The notes below the pieces were generated by a model. It was not told the origin of the DNA and ran no database searches. It was given only the letters and a program-made list of their open reading frames with translations. From Shewanella sp. MBTL60-007 (GTDB taxonomy: Bacteria; Pseudomonadota; Gammaproteobacteria; Enterobacterales; Shewanellaceae), in the NCBI RefSeq assembly GCF_019654915.1, contig NZ_BPET01000015.1, positions 30,851 through 94,850 of the forward strand: a stretch of 64,000 nt of DNA. Direction: 5' to 3'. Both the position numbers and the translations under genes were made by a program. How positions within the stretch are numbered: position 1 is the first letter of the stretch; the number at the start of each line of letters is the position of its first letter. This document shows positions 32,145 through 41,205 of the stretch, piece by piece.

Positions 32145-32221
32145 GCGCGTGTAGCTCAGCTGGATAGAGTACCTGGCTACGAACCAGGCGGTCGGAGGTT
32201 CGAATCCTCCCACGCGCACCA
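32145..32221 (+). tRNA. tRNA-Arg (anticodon ACG), variant acceptor stem, copy 7
   Basis: The same GCGCGTG/CACGCGC acceptor stem as the gene at 31784, with similar flanking bases on both sides. Confidence 0.95.
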
Positions 32222-32230
32222 TGTTTTGCC

Positions 32231-32322
32231 GGAGAGGTGGCCGAGTGGCCGAAGGCGCTCCCCTGCTAAGGGAGTATGGGCTTTAACTCCCATCGAGGGT
32301 TCGAATCCCTCCTTCTCCGCCA
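32231..32322 (+). tRNA. tRNA-Ser (anticodon GCT), copy 3
   Basis: Matches the other two Ser copies. It is nine bases after the variant Arg gene, as in the first module, and is followed by the last terminator. Confidence 0.95.
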
Positions 32323-32334
32323 TTCATACAAAAT

Positions 32335-32357
32335 AACCGCACCTAGTGCGGTTTTTT
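32335..32357 (+). terminator. Terminator at the end of the tRNA array
   Basis: AACCGCAC pairs with GTGCGGTT around CTA, followed by a T run. It resembles the internal terminator at 31972 but is shorter. Confidence 0.82.
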
Positions 32358-33039
32358 TGTACCTGTGATTTACTCAAGCTGTGTAGGAGTTACGACTTCT
32401 CTCGCCACTAACACTTCTCATATGACAACCCAGATGAATAGGTTATAAGTCGATCTGACGCTGCTGCTCTTGGTTTATACTCGCTCTAATACAGCGTTTT
32501 AAACGGCTTGTATAACATCTATCTCTTTTCGTCTCTTATCGCGTTCAACAGTACCTTCAGTGTCTTTCTCTTGCGCTGGCATGTGACGGTCTTCTTATTC
32601 ATAACTACAGTTCTATGTTCACAGACGTTGCCTAAAAACCATGCCAGAAACCCATGTTGAGGATTGCATAAAATTTCATTTCGGTTTGTTTTGGCAATAT
32701 CTGTTCTTTTTTCTGAATTCATTTTTCCGTAAATAGGCTGTTAAATTTGAAATAGTCGCTGTTTAACTCTGTTCATTATCGTATGTTCAGTTTTAGCCTT
32801 GTTTTAATGTGTTTTTAATAGTCGTTGCCAGTTAATAATTGTTTTTATGGTATGACCAATTTACAACTGGTTCGCTACTTTGTTATAAATTAGTTATTGT
32901 TAAAGTCGGTACTAGCCCTTTGACAGTAAACCTGTACCTGAAATGAATGGAATAAATTGCATAGTGTGTGAATAAGTAGTGAATATTTATTTCTAAAGTT
33001 TCAATTATATTCACAACTTCATACCAATGAGAGGAAGAG
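32358..33039. other. Long AT-rich gap between tRNA array and oadG
   Basis: About 680 bases without a convincing gene. A 67-codon minus-strand frame (32519-32722) has a poor ribosome site and no recognisable similarity. Near oadG are a TTGACA (32920-32925) and an ArcA-like direct repeat (32882-32896). Confidence 0.5.
32882..32896 (+). promoter_or_regulatory. ArcA-like direct repeat upstream of oadGAB
   Basis: GTTATAAATTAGTTA contains two GTTA elements 11 bases apart, the spacing of an ArcA box, with a third partial element (GTTAA) just downstream. The AT-rich background makes chance occurrence possible. Confidence 0.25.
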
Positions 33040-33285
33040 ATGGCTTCAATATCTGAGCAGTTATATGACGCATTGGGGATCATGATACTAGGCATGTCAC
33101 TAGTATTTGTTTTTCTCAGTATTCTTATTGTTGTGATGAAATTGGTTGCTCGACAGTTTGGGCCTACGCCTAAGTGCGATAGCCCTGTTACCGATAGTCA
33201 ACCGCAATCGAGTCAATCCGCCGTGAGCCCGTTAATGGCCGCGGTAATTACTGCTGCAATTCATCAGCACCGTAAAAAAGCATAA
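33040..33285 (+). CDS. oadG: Oxaloacetate decarboxylase gamma subunit OadG
   Basis: An 81-residue membrane anchor of the sodium-pumping oxaloacetate decarboxylase. One membrane helix (about 12-36, [20 protein letters not shown]) is followed by a short cytoplasmic tail rich in Ser, Gln and Pro that ends with His and Lys, in line with the zinc-binding tail of the family. A strong GAGAGGAAGAG site precedes the ATG. oadA and oadB follow in the usual order. Confidence 0.92.
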   Translation: MASISEQLYDALGIMILGMSLVFVFLSILIVVMKLVARQFGPTPKCDSPVTDSQPQSSQSAVSPLMAAVITAAIHQHRKKA

Positions 33286-33305
33286 TAAAAGTAGGGAGTT
33301 TTTGT

Positions 33306-35117
33306 ATGAGCAAGCCATTGGCTTTAACTGATGTCGCCTTAAGGGACGCACACCAATCTATTCTCGCTACTCGTTTGCGTACCGAAGATATGTTACCTAT
33401 AGCGCCACTACTGGATAAAGTCGGCCTATGGTCTATTGAATCGTGGGGCGGCGCGACATTTGATTCCTGTATTCGTTATTTGGGTGAAGATCCTTGGGAG
33501 CGCATTCGTGAATTGAAGAAGGTGATGCCAAATACACCCCAACAGATGTTGCTACGTGGCCAAAACCTATTAGGTTATCGCCATTACGCTGATGATTTAG
33601 TTCACCGTTTTGTTGAGCGGGCACATACCAATGGCGTCGATGTATTCAGGGTATTTGATGCCATGAACGATGTGCGTAACCTCGAAACCGCAGTTAAATC
33701 TGTCATTGATGTTGGCGGACATGCGCAAGGCACATTGTCTTATACTACTAGCCCTGTACATAACTTAGATACTTGGGTCGACATGGCTAAGCGTATCGAA
33801 GATATGGGCTGTCACTCATTATGCATTAAAGATATGGCAGGGCTTTTAAAGCCGTTTGAAGCATTCGAACTGATCAGCCAGATCAAATCACAAACCGACC
33901 TAGTTTTGTCTCTACATTGTCATGCGACCACAGGTCTGAGCACGGCAACCTATCAAAAAGCTATTGAAGCAGGCATCGATGTACTCGATACGGCAATCTC
34001 TTCAATGAGTCAGACATATGGTCACAGCGCAACAGAAACCTTGGTTGCTATGGTAGAGGGAACCGAAAGAGCAACGGGCTATGATATGGCGTTGCTAGAA
34101 GAGATCGCGGCCTATTTTAGAACCGTTCGTAAGAAGTATGCAGCTTTCGAAGGCGAGCTAAAAGGCATCGATTCACGTATTCTTCGTGCTCAAGTGCCAG
34201 GTGGCATGCTTACTAACATGGAGAGCCAGCTTAAAGAGCAGGGCGCTGCAGATAAGTTAGACCTAGTGCTTGAGGAGATCCCTCGTGTACGTGAAGACTT
34301 AGGTTTCTTACCATTAGTGACACCAACGTCACAAATTGTCGGCACCCAATCAGTGATTAACGTACTGACAGGCGAGCGTTATAAGTCGCTTACCAAAGAA
34401 ACCGAAGGGGTACTCAAAGGCGAATATGGTGCGACTCCAGCCCCTGTAAATACTGAACTGCAGCAGCGAGTTCTCGCTGGTCGCGAAGCGATTACCTGCC
34501 GTCCAGCAGATCTGCTCGAATCTGAGTTAGAGAAATTACGCTTAGAGCTAAAAGAGAAAGCCGCCGCTGAGGGCATTACGCTGGCTGAAGAGCTCGATGA
34601 TGACGTTCTGACCTATGCGCTATTTCCACAGATTGGTCTTAAATTCCTTAGTAATCGCAATAACCCCGATGCGTTTGAACCAAAGCCGGAAGTGGCTGCT
34701 AAAGCATTAGAGCAGGCTAAACAAGCGGAGATTGCAGCAGCCAATAAGCAGGGTCCAGAAACTTATACGGTTACCGTTCAAGGACAGAGCTTTGTGGTTG
34801 AGGTTGCCGAAGGTGGCGATATCAGCCAGATCACACCTACTGAAAATGTGGTGCCGTTTACTGCTCCTGTACAAGCGGCACCTGTGGTGGATCTGTCTGC
34901 GGTTAAGCATGAGCAGAATGCGCCTCTGTCAGGCAATATCTTTAAAGTACATGTATCGCCTGGCGATAGTGTTAAAGAGGGGGATGTGGTGATAATCCTC
35001 GAAGCGATGAAGATGGAAACCGAAGTTCGTGCTGAGGCCGATGGAGTAATCTCTAAGGTTTGGGTTAAAGAAGGTGACGCTGTAGCAGCGGGTAGCCAAT
35101 TGTTGGCATTAGCTTAG
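33306..35117 (+). CDS. oadA: Oxaloacetate decarboxylase alpha subunit OadA
   Basis: A 603-residue biotin-dependent carboxyltransferase. The N-terminal TIM barrel starts with [20 protein letters not shown] and has the metal site around HCHATTGL and the catalytic Lys in [11 protein letters not shown] helical linker domain covers about 300-470. After an Ala/Pro linker comes the biotinyl domain with the biotinylated Lys in EAMKMET near the C-terminus. It transfers carboxylate from oxaloacetate to biotin for OadB. It lies 20 bases after oadG in one operon. Confidence 0.97.
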   Translation: MSKPLALTDVALRDAHQSILATRLRTEDMLPIAPLLDKVGLWSIESWGGATFDSCIRYLGEDPWERIRELKKVMPNTPQQMLLRGQNLLGYRHYADDLVHRFVERAHTNGVDVFRVFDAMNDVRNLETAVKSVIDVGGHAQGTLSYTTSPVHNLDTWVDMAKRIEDMGCHSLCIKDMAGLLKPFEAFELISQIKSQTDLVLSLHCHATTGLSTATYQKAIEAGIDVLDTAISSMSQTYGHSATETLVAMVEGTERATGYDMALLEEIAAYFRTVRKKYAAFEGELKGIDSRILRAQVPGGMLTNMESQLKEQGAADKLDLVLEEIPRVREDLGFLPLVTPTSQIVGTQSVINVLTGERYKSLTKETEGVLKGEYGATPAPVNTELQQRVLAGREAITCRPADLLESELEKLRLELKEKAAAEGITLAEELDDDVLTYALFPQIGLKFLSNRNNPDAFEPKPEVAAKALEQAKQAEIAAANKQGPETYTVTVQGQSFVVEVAEGGDISQITPTENVVPFTAPVQAAPVVDLSAVKHEQNAPLSGNIFKVHVSPGDSVKEGDVVIILEAMKMETEVRAEADGVISKVWVKEGDAVAAGSQLLALA

Positions 35118-35125
35118 GGGTCATC

Positions 35126-36256
35126 ATGGAAGGATTAATCGCGTTTTGGTCTGAGTCTGGCATTGCCAACTTTACCTCAGGCCAAGTGCTAATGATGGGT
35201 GTAGGTTGCTTGTTATTATATTTAGCAATCGCAAAGAAGTTTGAGCCATTACTGCTGTTACCGATTGGCTTTGGGGCTATATTGGCTAACATCCCTAATG
35301 GTGGATTTACTGAGGAAGGGGGCCTGCTCTATTTTGCTTACTATGTTGGCATTGAAACAGGTGTATTTCCCTTGCTCATCTTTATGGGGGTCGGTGCACT
35401 AACTGACTTTGGCGCGCTCATCGCTAACCCTAAGATGTTGTTGCTTGGTGCTGCGGCTCAGTTTGGTATTTTCGCCACCTTAATCGGCGCGATTGCACTT
35501 AACTGGGTGCCAGGCTTTGAGTTCTCAATGACCGATGCGGCGGCTATTGCCATCATTGGTGGTGCAGATGGACCAACGGCCATCTTCTTGGCGTCTAAGT
35601 TAGCGCCAGACTTGCTCGGAGCCATTGCGGTAGCCGCTTATTCTTATATGGCATTGGTACCACTGATCCAGCCACCTATTATGCGTTTGCTGACAACAGA
35701 GTCTGAGCGCAAAATTAAGATGGAGCAGTTACGTGAGGTGAGCAAGAAGGAAAAGATCATCTTTCCTATGATGGTGTTAGGTTTAACCATCTTGTTCCTG
35801 CCTGCAGCCACTCCACTGGTGGGTATGTTCTGCCTAGGTAACTTGATGAAAGAGTCGGGTGTGGTCGATAGGTTATCGAGCACTGCCCAGAATGAGCTTA
35901 TCAACATAGTGACTATTTTCTTAGGTCTTGCTGTAGGTTCAAAGCTCTCTGCTGAACAGTTTCTGCAAATGGAAACCTTAGGGATCTTGGTTCTTGGTGC
36001 TGTTGCCTTCTCTATTGGTACTGCAGCGGGTGTGTTAATGGCCAAGCTGATGAGCAAGCTTTCAGGCGGTAAGATCAACCCACTGCTTGGAGCTGCAGGT
36101 GTCTCTGCCGTGCCTATGGCGGCGCGAGTGGTGAATAAGGTCGGTCTTGAAGCTAATAACCAAAACTTCTTGTTGATGCACGCTATGGGACCAAACGTTG
36201 CCGGGGTATTAGGCAGTGCGGTCGCAGCAGGTGTTTTACTGGCTGTACTTGGTTAA
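35126..36256 (+). CDS. oadB: Oxaloacetate decarboxylase beta subunit OadB (sodium pump)
   Basis: A 376-residue integral membrane protein with about nine helices. It decarboxylates carboxybiotin on OadA and exports sodium ions. The key segment [20 protein letters not shown] carries the conserved Asp of the sodium channel, and [19 protein letters not shown] with [10 protein letters not shown] is the second conserved region. The start [20 protein letters not shown] is typical. The gene is eight bases downstream of oadA and ends in a terminator. Confidence 0.97.
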   Translation: MEGLIAFWSESGIANFTSGQVLMMGVGCLLLYLAIAKKFEPLLLLPIGFGAILANIPNGGFTEEGGLLYFAYYVGIETGVFPLLIFMGVGALTDFGALIANPKMLLLGAAAQFGIFATLIGAIALNWVPGFEFSMTDAAAIAIIGGADGPTAIFLASKLAPDLLGAIAVAAYSYMALVPLIQPPIMRLLTTESERKIKMEQLREVSKKEKIIFPMMVLGLTILFLPAATPLVGMFCLGNLMKESGVVDRLSSTAQNELINIVTIFLGLAVGSKLSAEQFLQMETLGILVLGAVAFSIGTAAGVLMAKLMSKLSGGKINPLLGAAGVSAVPMAARVVNKVGLEANNQNFLLMHAMGPNVAGVLGSAVAAGVLLAVLG

Positions 36257-36263
36257 TTGGTAT

Positions 36264-36298
36264 GATCCCGTATTCAGTATTCTGATGCGGGATTTTTA
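36264..36298 (+). terminator. Rho-independent terminator after oadB
   Basis: ATCCCG and CGGGAT, with imperfect pairing towards a small loop, are followed by a T-rich run. Confidence 0.7.
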
Positions 36299-36387
36299 TT
36301 TAGTCATGATCAATTGTCGCTGTTAATTTTATTTGTTCTGACATAGTCTAATTTAGTTACTTATTTCACCAACAAGATTATTAGCTT

Positions 36388-37329
36388 ATGCGACGTCTTC
36401 CGCCGTTAAATCCTTTGAGAGCATTCGAGTCTGCAGCTAGGCATGAGCATTTTTCTCGTGCTGCCGATGAACTCTGCGTTACCCACAGCGCGATTAGTCA
36501 TCAAGTGAAGACATTAGAAGATGCTTTAGGGATTAAATTGTTTGAGAAGCAGGGACGTAACGCCAAATTGACTCAGTCGGGGGCCAACTTATTACCGGCA
36601 ATACAGGAGGCTTTCGATATCATAGGTCAAGCCTGTGAAAAAGCAGTTGAGCCAGGGTTAAGTGGTCGTTTAGTTATTTCAGCTCCTCCAGAACTCTCCT
36701 CTAAGTGGCTGATAAAACAGATCGGTGATTTTGCAATCCGTTACCCTTCAATCGATGTCAGTCTATTAGTTCACACAAGCGATGAAACGAACATCAATCC
36801 TCAGGCAGATCTTTCGATTATCTACGGTGCTGGTGATGCCGACTGGAATCGTTACTGGGTTACACCGATTAAAGGGATGGAGTTTTTTCCTGTGTGTAGC
36901 CCCAAGCTGCTCCAGCTCGATAAAAATTCGGGTTTAGATGCAAAACAAGAGGGGGGTCTACCTTTAGATTTAAGTGCGCAGCGTCTATTACACGACGATC
37001 AAGATGGTAAGACTTGGGCGACTTGGCTTGGAGCCCATGCGCCACATATCTTAAATACGCCACAAAACTTAAACTTTGCTCATGCGGGATTGTCTCTAGA
37101 GGCTGCAATTGCGGGGTATGGGGTGGCAATCGGTGATAATTTTACTGCGAGTACAGAGCTAGAAAGTGGCAAGTTGGTTAGGCCTTTTGAACAAAGTGTT
37201 CCCTCGTTAGGTAACTATTATTTAGTTGCTGAAAAGCGAAAAAAAGGTGATGTAAAACTCATGACTTTTATCAACTGGCTACTGACTCAAATCAATAATA
37301 AGTTCAGCACAGAATCCTCTTCGAATTAG
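36388..37329 (+). CDS. LysR-family regulator, GcvA-like
   Basis: A 313-residue LysR protein. The start RRLPPLNPLRAFESAARHEH and the helix-turn-helix SRAADELCVTHSAISHQVKT are typical of the GcvA branch. The effector domain follows at about 90-300. The ribosome site is weak. It stands between oadB and the agmatine genes on the same strand; control of the agmatine genes is a reasonable guess from position, but there is no direct sign in sequence. Confidence 0.88.
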   Translation: MRRLPPLNPLRAFESAARHEHFSRAADELCVTHSAISHQVKTLEDALGIKLFEKQGRNAKLTQSGANLLPAIQEAFDIIGQACEKAVEPGLSGRLVISAPPELSSKWLIKQIGDFAIRYPSIDVSLLVHTSDETNINPQADLSIIYGAGDADWNRYWVTPIKGMEFFPVCSPKLLQLDKNSGLDAKQEGGLPLDLSAQRLLHDDQDGKTWATWLGAHAPHILNTPQNLNFAHAGLSLEAAIAGYGVAIGDNFTASTELESGKLVRPFEQSVPSLGNYYLVAEKRKKGDVKLMTFINWLLTQINNKFSTESSSN

Positions 37330-37598
37330 TTGGTAAATCTGCGCTAGCTTCAGCTTGCCTCATCACTACTAATCTCTCGCTCAGTGAGCAAATCTTTATA
37401 CTAATTGCTATTAAACCACTTTACTTGCCGTTAGCGTCATAAGGTGAGTTTTTCTCTATGATTTTACGATTAATAAGTAAATACAGCTATTACTTGTGAA
37501 TAAAGCTAACCAATCTAGATAACTTTTCTCAGTAGACCCTCCATTTTTATCTCGTTAGGTTTGGATATATCAAATCAAATAAACACAAGGTTAGGTCT

Positions 37599-38705
37599 AT
37601 GTCACGAACATTAAGCTCCACTCCACGAGAAGACGGTTTTCGAATGCCTGGCGAATTTGAACCTAAAAAGGGCTGTTGGTTAGGTTGGCCTGAGCGCAGC
37701 GATGTTTGGCGCAATGGCGCTAAACCAGCTCAGAAAGTTTGGGTTGAGATCTGCACCGCTATTTCCTCGAGTGAGCAGGTGACTGTGTGTGTGTCTCAGT
37801 CCCAGTATGAGAATGCACGCAATATGTTGCCTGAAACGGTTCGAGTCGTGGAGATGAGCACTAATGACGCATGGTTTAGGGATTCTGCATGTGCTTTTCT
37901 CGTCAATGATAAAGGTGACGTTAGAGGCACGGACTGGGCGTTCAACGCTTACGGCGGTTTAAATGGTGGCCTTTATTTTCCTTGGGATAAAGATGAGAAA
38001 ATCGCGCAGAAAATCCTAGAAATAGAAAACTTTGACCGTTATCGCTCATCGCTCATTGCGGAAATGGGGGGGATCCAATGCGATGGCCAAGGCACTTTAC
38101 TTACTACCGAACAATGCTTGTTGAACGTTAACCGAAATGGTCATCTTGGTAAGGCGGCAGTTGAGCAGGAACTAAGAGATTACATGGGAGTAGAAAAAAT
38201 CATTTGGTTACCCCGTGGCTGCAAGTTCGATGAGACTGACGGTCATATCGATGACCTTGCTTGTTGGATTGCACCAGGAGAGTTATTGCTGCAGTGGACT
38301 GATGATAGCAGCGACCCACAGTATGAAATTTATCAAGAAGCGTATGAGATCTTAAGTCGGAGCACCGATGCTAGGGGGCGAAAGATTAAGATCCATAAAA
38401 TGCCTCAACCTAAGGCATTGGAATGGACGGAGGAAGAAGCCTCGGGACTGGACGTGGCACAGGGGACCCATAGCCGTGTTGTAGGCACTAAAATCTGCGC
38501 TTCTTATATCAATTACTACGTAGGAAACTCGGTGATCATGGTTCCCGCTTACGACGATCCTATGGACGAGCCTGCCCAAGCGATATTACGAGAGCTTTTT
38601 CCCAAGCATAAGGTTATCGCTATTCAAAATGCCCGTGAAATTTTACTGGGGGGAGGTAATGTTGCCTGTATAACTCAGCCCCAGTATGCAGGTATTACCT
38701 CATAA
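37599..38705 (+). CDS. aguA: Agmatine deiminase AguA
   Basis: A 368-residue enzyme that converts agmatine to N-carbamoylputrescine and ammonia. It belongs to the guanidino-modifying fold: MPGEFEPKKGCWLGWPERSD holds substrate residues, NDAWFRDSACAFLV and DETDGHIDDLACW hold catalytic Asp and His, and the nucleophilic Cys is in GGGNVACITQPQ near the C-terminus. AAGG lies before the ATG. It is followed by a polyamine-type binding protein and aguB, together giving a route from agmatine to putrescine. Confidence 0.96.
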   Translation: MSRTLSSTPREDGFRMPGEFEPKKGCWLGWPERSDVWRNGAKPAQKVWVEICTAISSSEQVTVCVSQSQYENARNMLPETVRVVEMSTNDAWFRDSACAFLVNDKGDVRGTDWAFNAYGGLNGGLYFPWDKDEKIAQKILEIENFDRYRSSLIAEMGGIQCDGQGTLLTTEQCLLNVNRNGHLGKAAVEQELRDYMGVEKIIWLPRGCKFDETDGHIDDLACWIAPGELLLQWTDDSSDPQYEIYQEAYEILSRSTDARGRKIKIHKMPQPKALEWTEEEASGLDVAQGTHSRVVGTKICASYINYYVGNSVIMVPAYDDPMDEPAQAILRELFPKHKVIAIQNAREILLGGGNVACITQPQYAGITS

Positions 38706-38753
38706 AGCATATCAACGTGTGAACAAAACCATATCAGGATAGGGGGAGACAAG

Positions 38754-39839
38754 ATGAATAACCAATCTAAAATGTTATTAATGACATTAGCACTATTTAC
38801 GGGCTCGGTATCGGCACAGGGCACCCTGAATATTTATAACTGGTCAGATTATATAAGTGACGCAGCAATTGCCTCATTTGAAGCAAAAACTGGGATTAAA
38901 GTAAATTACGATGTTTATGATTCCCAAGAACTTGCTGAAACCAAACTATTACTGGGAAAGACGGGCTACGATCTTGTGGTGTCTTCAGGCTCATTTCTAC
39001 AGCGACAGATTAAGGTTGGAGTATTTCAGCCTTTAGATAAGAGTCGTTTGAAGAACTATCATCACCTCGATCCTAAGGTCTTGAACATCGTTAATTCTTT
39101 TGATGAAGGTAATAAGTATGCCGTTCCGTACATGTGGGGCACAACGGGTATTGGTTATAACACAGATAACGCCGCTGAAATAATAGGAGATACTCCCGTC
39201 AATACCTGGGACCTTCTATTTCAAGCCGATATGGTTTCAAAGTTTACCGAGTGTGGTGTAGCCATGGTTGACGCGCCAAGCGAAGTCGTGAGTGCCATGC
39301 TGAAGTATCTAGGTAAGGATCCTAATTCACAGAGTTTAGAGGATCTCGCCTTGGTTGAGGAACGACTTTTGGCTATACGCCCTTATATTACCTACTTTCA
39401 TAGTTCTTCTTACGTTACCGACCTTGCAAGTGGCAATATCTGTTTAGCTATGGGGTGGAGTGGTGATGTGTTTATGGCTGCAAATAGAGCCCTTGAGGCT
39501 AACAATGGGGTAAATGTCGACTATGTGATCCCAAAAGAGGGGGCACAAGGTTGGGCAGATACCTTTAATATCACTGTTGACTCTAAAAATGTTGATGCGG
39601 CCTATGCTTTTTTGGATCATATTCTAGAGCCTAAGGTTATTGCTGAGATCTCAAATTACGTCTGGTATGCCAATGCAAATGCAGACTCTCAGCAATATAT
39701 CGATAGCCAAATTACCTCCCATCCAGGCATTTATCCCGATGAAAAAACTTTAAATAACCTTTTCGCTGATAAGGGACGTAGTCTGAAGTTTGAACGGGCA
39801 ATGAATCGCATGTGGACTCGTGTCAAGACAGGCCAATAA
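38754..39839 (+). CDS. Polyamine-type ABC transporter substrate-binding protein (PotF/PotD-like)
   Basis: A 361-residue periplasmic protein with a signal peptide (about 1-21, cleavage near VSA-QG). The mature start TLNIYNWSDYISDAAIASFE is the hallmark of PotD/PotF proteins, and later segments YAVPYMWGTTGIGYN and GWSGDVFMAAN match the ligand pocket. No permease or ATPase genes are beside it. It is sandwiched between aguA and aguB with a strong GGGGGAG site, so it may scavenge agmatine or putrescine for, or sense the product of, that pathway. The exact ligand is not known. Confidence 0.9.
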   Translation: MNNQSKMLLMTLALFTGSVSAQGTLNIYNWSDYISDAAIASFEAKTGIKVNYDVYDSQELAETKLLLGKTGYDLVVSSGSFLQRQIKVGVFQPLDKSRLKNYHHLDPKVLNIVNSFDEGNKYAVPYMWGTTGIGYNTDNAAEIIGDTPVNTWDLLFQADMVSKFTECGVAMVDAPSEVVSAMLKYLGKDPNSQSLEDLALVEERLLAIRPYITYFHSSSYVTDLASGNICLAMGWSGDVFMAANRALEANNGVNVDYVIPKEGAQGWADTFNITVDSKNVDAAYAFLDHILEPKVIAEISNYVWYANANADSQQYIDSQITSHPGIYPDEKTLNNLFADKGRSLKFERAMNRMWTRVKTGQ

Positions 39840-39927
39840 CCGTTAACACCTTCCGATTGAAGGGTTCACTTTGAGCCCTCTTTGTAGCTCGCACCATATT
39901 ATTATGATTAAAGAAAAGGGGCTTTGC

Positions 39928-40803
39928 ATGTCAAAACTTGTCAAGTTTGCAGCTATCCAACTCACCATTAATTGGGACCTTGAACATAATCTTTCTAAGG
40001 CAACTGAAAAGATAAAAGAGGCCGCAGCTAATGGGGCGCAAGTCATCCTGCTTCAGGAGTTATTCGCTGCACCTTACTTTTGTAAGCAACAAAATGCCAA
40101 ATATTTTGAATTAGCAACTGAGTTGGAGAGTAGCAGCTTAATCCAAAAAATGAGTAATTTGGCAAAATCTTTACAAGTGGTTTTACCTATTAGTTACTTC
40201 GAAAAGTCGGGCAATAACTTCTTTAATTCATTGGTGATGATAGATGCTGACGGCTCGATTTTAGATAATTATCGTAAGTCGCATATTCCCGATGGGCCTG
40301 GTTATAGTGAGAAGTACTACTTTAGCCCGGGTGATACAGGATTTAAAGTGTGGGACACCCGCTACGGTCGATTTGGGGCGGGGATCTGCTGGGACCAATG
40401 GTTTCCTGAGTTAGCTCGCAGTCTGACTCTGGCGGGGGCCGAGGCAATATTCTATCCCACCGCTATTGGTTCAGAGCCTCAAGATCCAAGTCTAGATTCA
40501 AAAGGACATTGGCAGCGTACTATGCAAGGTCATGCCGCCGCAAATTTAGTACCAGTGATTGCGGCTAACCGTACGGGTGTTGAAACCGATGATGGAGTTG
40601 AAACACGATTTTATGGTTCCTCTTTTATCACTGATCACACGGGAGAGTTACTAGCAGAAGCGAGTCGTGATCATGAGGAGGTTATCTATGCAGAGATCGA
40701 TCTTCAAGCAACTCAGCTCGCACGTTATAGCTGGGGACTATTTAGGGATAGGCGGCCAGATTTGTACTCTCCACTATTAACATTGACAGGAAAAAGCCAA
40801 TAG
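39928..40803 (+). CDS. aguB: N-carbamoylputrescine amidase AguB
   Basis: A 291-residue nitrilase-family enzyme that cleaves N-carbamoylputrescine to putrescine, CO2 and ammonia. The Glu-Lys-Cys triad is visible: Glu in ILLQELFAAPYF, Lys in NYRKSHIPDGPG and Cys in FGAGICWDQWFPE. The frame opens at 39871, but the ATG at 39928 behind AAGGGG gives the family start SKLVKFAAIQ. It ends a three-gene set with aguA. A long inverted repeat follows. Confidence 0.95.
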   Translation: MSKLVKFAAIQLTINWDLEHNLSKATEKIKEAAANGAQVILLQELFAAPYFCKQQNAKYFELATELESSSLIQKMSNLAKSLQVVLPISYFEKSGNNFFNSLVMIDADGSILDNYRKSHIPDGPGYSEKYYFSPGDTGFKVWDTRYGRFGAGICWDQWFPELARSLTLAGAEAIFYPTAIGSEPQDPSLDSKGHWQRTMQGHAAANLVPVIAANRTGVETDDGVETRFYGSSFITDHTGELLAEASRDHEEVIYAEIDLQATQLARYSWGLFRDRRPDLYSPLLTLTGKSQ

Positions 40804-40816
40804 CAGCGTTAATTGG

Positions 40817-40849
40817 CAATGGGCTTAACATACTATGTTAAGCCCATTG
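40817..40849. terminator. Long perfect hairpin after aguB
   Basis: CAATGGGCTTAACATA and its exact complement TATGTTAAGCCCATTG are separated by a single base, so it is a near-continuous 33-base palindrome. It lies between convergent genes and has only a weak T tract, so terminator activity is likely but not certain. Confidence 0.65.
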
Positions 40850-40917
40850 GTATTTCGTATGCGCTTACTTACCTCAATCTGTTTTAGCTAAAATTGCTCG
40901 TGCTGAAGTTTGTTTTA

Positions 40918-41103
40918 TTAATTACGAACATTTTGACCCGCAGTTAACCAAAGTAAAAAGGTAAGGGCAAAAATTATGGTCAGGCTGATGCCGATGATAT
41001 AGAGAAACCCCGTCTTTCCCTGCTTTAATGGTACACCGTTATAGTTAAGAAAAAGCGCCCATGCCAGTGAAAGCAGTATTGGAAGAATGAAGAGTTTTGT
41101 CAT
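40918..41103 (-). CDS. Small two-helix membrane protein, unknown function
   Basis: A 61-residue protein with two hydrophobic helices (about 4-19 and 34-54) joined by a short polar loop, GVPLKQGKTG. A clear AAGGAG site lies before the ATG on the minus strand, so I judge it real. It does not resemble a family I can name. It is downstream of the symporter gene on the same strand but beyond that gene's terminator. Confidence 0.65.
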   Translation of the reverse strand: MTKLFILPILLSLAWALFLNYNGVPLKQGKTGFLYIIGISLTIIFALTFLLWLTAGQNVRN

Positions 41104-41160
41104 ATCCAGCCACTCCTTAAATAACTTAGTTACCCAGTATAATATTGAAAAGTATAAATT

Positions 41161-41188
41161 AAAAAGGCCGCAATTGCGGCCTTTTTAT
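41161..41188. terminator. Terminator after the symporter gene
   Basis: AAAAAGGCCGCAA and TTGCGGCCTTTTT form a perfect self-complementary stem with T runs on both strands, just beyond the stop at 41206. Confidence 0.85.
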
Positions 41189-41205
41189 TCAGTAAATGAC
41201 GGTGT

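Noticed and set aside
31359..32221. Regular near-identical repeats of about 77 bases that might be taken for a CRISPR-like or tandem repeat array
   Set aside because: Each unit folds as a tRNA-Arg with anticodon ACG and CCA end; no cas genes are near.
32519..32722. A 67-codon minus-strand frame in the gap before oadG
   Set aside because: The ribosome site is poor, the composition is unusual and I recognise no family. It is mentioned in the gap entry only.
35644..36078. A 144-codon minus-strand frame inside oadB
   Set aside because: It is antisense to a well-conserved membrane gene and shows no start signal.
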